From positions 4,834,732 to 4,898,731 of the forward strand of contig VXAU01000760.1 in assembly GCA_013399695.1 (NCBI GenBank): a stretch of DNA of 64,000 bases, read 5' to 3'. A model generated the notes under the pieces. It was not told the origin of the DNA. It was given only the letters and a program-made list of their open reading frames with translations, and did no database searches. This document shows positions 63,301-64,000 of this stretch, one piece after another (within the stretch, counting starts at the first letter, position 1; every line of letters starts with the position of its first letter). Made by a program: the position numbers and the translations under genes. This stretch comes from Formicarius rufipectus. Its lineage: Eukaryota; Chordata; Aves; Passeriformes; Formicariidae.

Positions 63301-64000
63301 TTCTGTATCTGCACATATGGGGGGTGTTATTTTGGATTCTATCATAGTAGTTCTTGACTATTCCACTCCCAGGAAAGCTGTTTGATCAGAGTGAGGAACC
63401 TGAACTAAATTTCTGCAAGATGCTAAATTGACATTTATAATAGAAATATCTTGATTTCTCGGTTGAAACTGTTTTTTAGTTTAGATGCCTGACACGTCAG
63501 TGGAAAGTCAGAATTTTTCCAAGGGCATTTCCATTCAGTTGGAACCCGATTTTTCTGTTGAAAAACGTTTGACCATCACATTTAAGGCCCAGCTACATTG
63601 AAAAAATACAGCTTTGTCCTACCTAGGACAGTAGTCAAGGACAGAGGATGGTTACGTATGGCTGACCTTAGTACCAAGCAGTCTTTAAACACCCTTTGAA
63701 AGAAAAGGGTAATTCAAGGACAGGGGTTACATGGAAAATTGGATAAAATGCAATGTGATTTTAACAAAAGCTGGCTGTGTCAGACTAGACCAGTATCTAT
63801 CTTTGATAAGATAACTTTTTTGCTAGACAAGGTTGAAGTAGCAAATCAAATACATATATGTAGGTTTAAGTAATGCACATAAGGTACGTTGCCTCATGGG
63901 ATATTATTATTTGAGAGAGACAAAAGGCAATAGTATGCATTAGAAGATAAATAAGAAATTAATTTCCCATTTAGCCAGCTTGGATCATCTTAGAAAGGGC

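Larger units (their letters stand above)
49023..64000 (-). other. SLC9A9: SLC9A9 intron (partial; upstream exon outside window)
   Basis: This is everything upstream of the penultimate SLC9A9 exon. The exon that should end with codons for the WYSFDHK motif was looked for and not found, so at least 15 kb of one intron is present, consistent with the very long introns of this gene in other vertebrates. The interval is mostly AT-rich unique-looking sequence with A/C-rich low-complexity tracts (55131-55270, 60302-60395). Minus-strand exon-like segments occur at 53097-53266, 50565-50663 and 49781-49875. No CR1 fragment was recognised in it. Confidence 0.8.

Noticed and set aside
1..64000. tRNA, rRNA, CRISPR arrays, bacterial operons
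   Set aside because: No box A/B pair, rRNA core or regular spacer-repeat array was found; the window is vertebrate nuclear DNA.

Overview
The window reads as vertebrate, almost certainly avian, nuclear DNA. It is AT-rich, intron- and intergene-dominated, CpG-poor outside a few short pockets, and carries decayed CR1 LINE fragments (5.2, 6.6 and 14.0 kb), the typical bird interspersed repeat. There are no prokaryotic-style operons, tRNA or rRNA genes or CRISPR arrays. It contains one short assembly gap (21813-21850).

The only gene I recognise with confidence is the 3' end of SLC9A9 (NHE9, endosomal Na+(K+)/H+ exchanger 9) on the minus strand. Two coding exons are present: the penultimate (48917-49022) and the last (48186-48407). 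They have consensus splice sites, matching phase and a 509-bp intron between them. Together they encode the final 108 residues of the cytosolic tail, with the family landmarks [27 protein letters not shown] and EGDLGLGGY. The 3' UTR probably runs to about 47.63 kb (AATAAA at 47645-47650). Everything from 49023 to 64000 is then the downstream part of the large preceding intron; the exon that should end just before the tyrosine of YLKP was not found, so it lies beyond 64 kb.

Positions 1 to about 47600 lie 3' of SLC9A9 and hold no protein gene I can name. In human the 3' neighbour is CHST2, convergent with SLC9A9; it is not visible here, so this is probably the spacer between the two. The spacer contains three CR1 fragments, three small CpG-rich pockets (about 2.0, 7.4 and 31.5 kb, the middle one behind a TATA box), homopolymer and A/C-rich tracts, several perfect inverted repeats, two G-quadruplex-type runs, and a few exon-like segments with good splice signals but no recognised product (13.4 and 20.2 kb). 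The SLC9A9 intron also contains exon-like or conserved-looking minus-strand segments (53.1, 50.6 and 49.8 kb) whose phases are mutually compatible.

I found no convincing previously undescribed biological system. The best leads are the intronic exon-like chain, the CpG-retaining segment at 49.8 kb, the orphan terminal-exon candidate at 13.4 kb, the TATA/CpG pocket at 7.4 kb, and a 1-kb minus-strand frame with only two stops at 17.4-18.4 kb.
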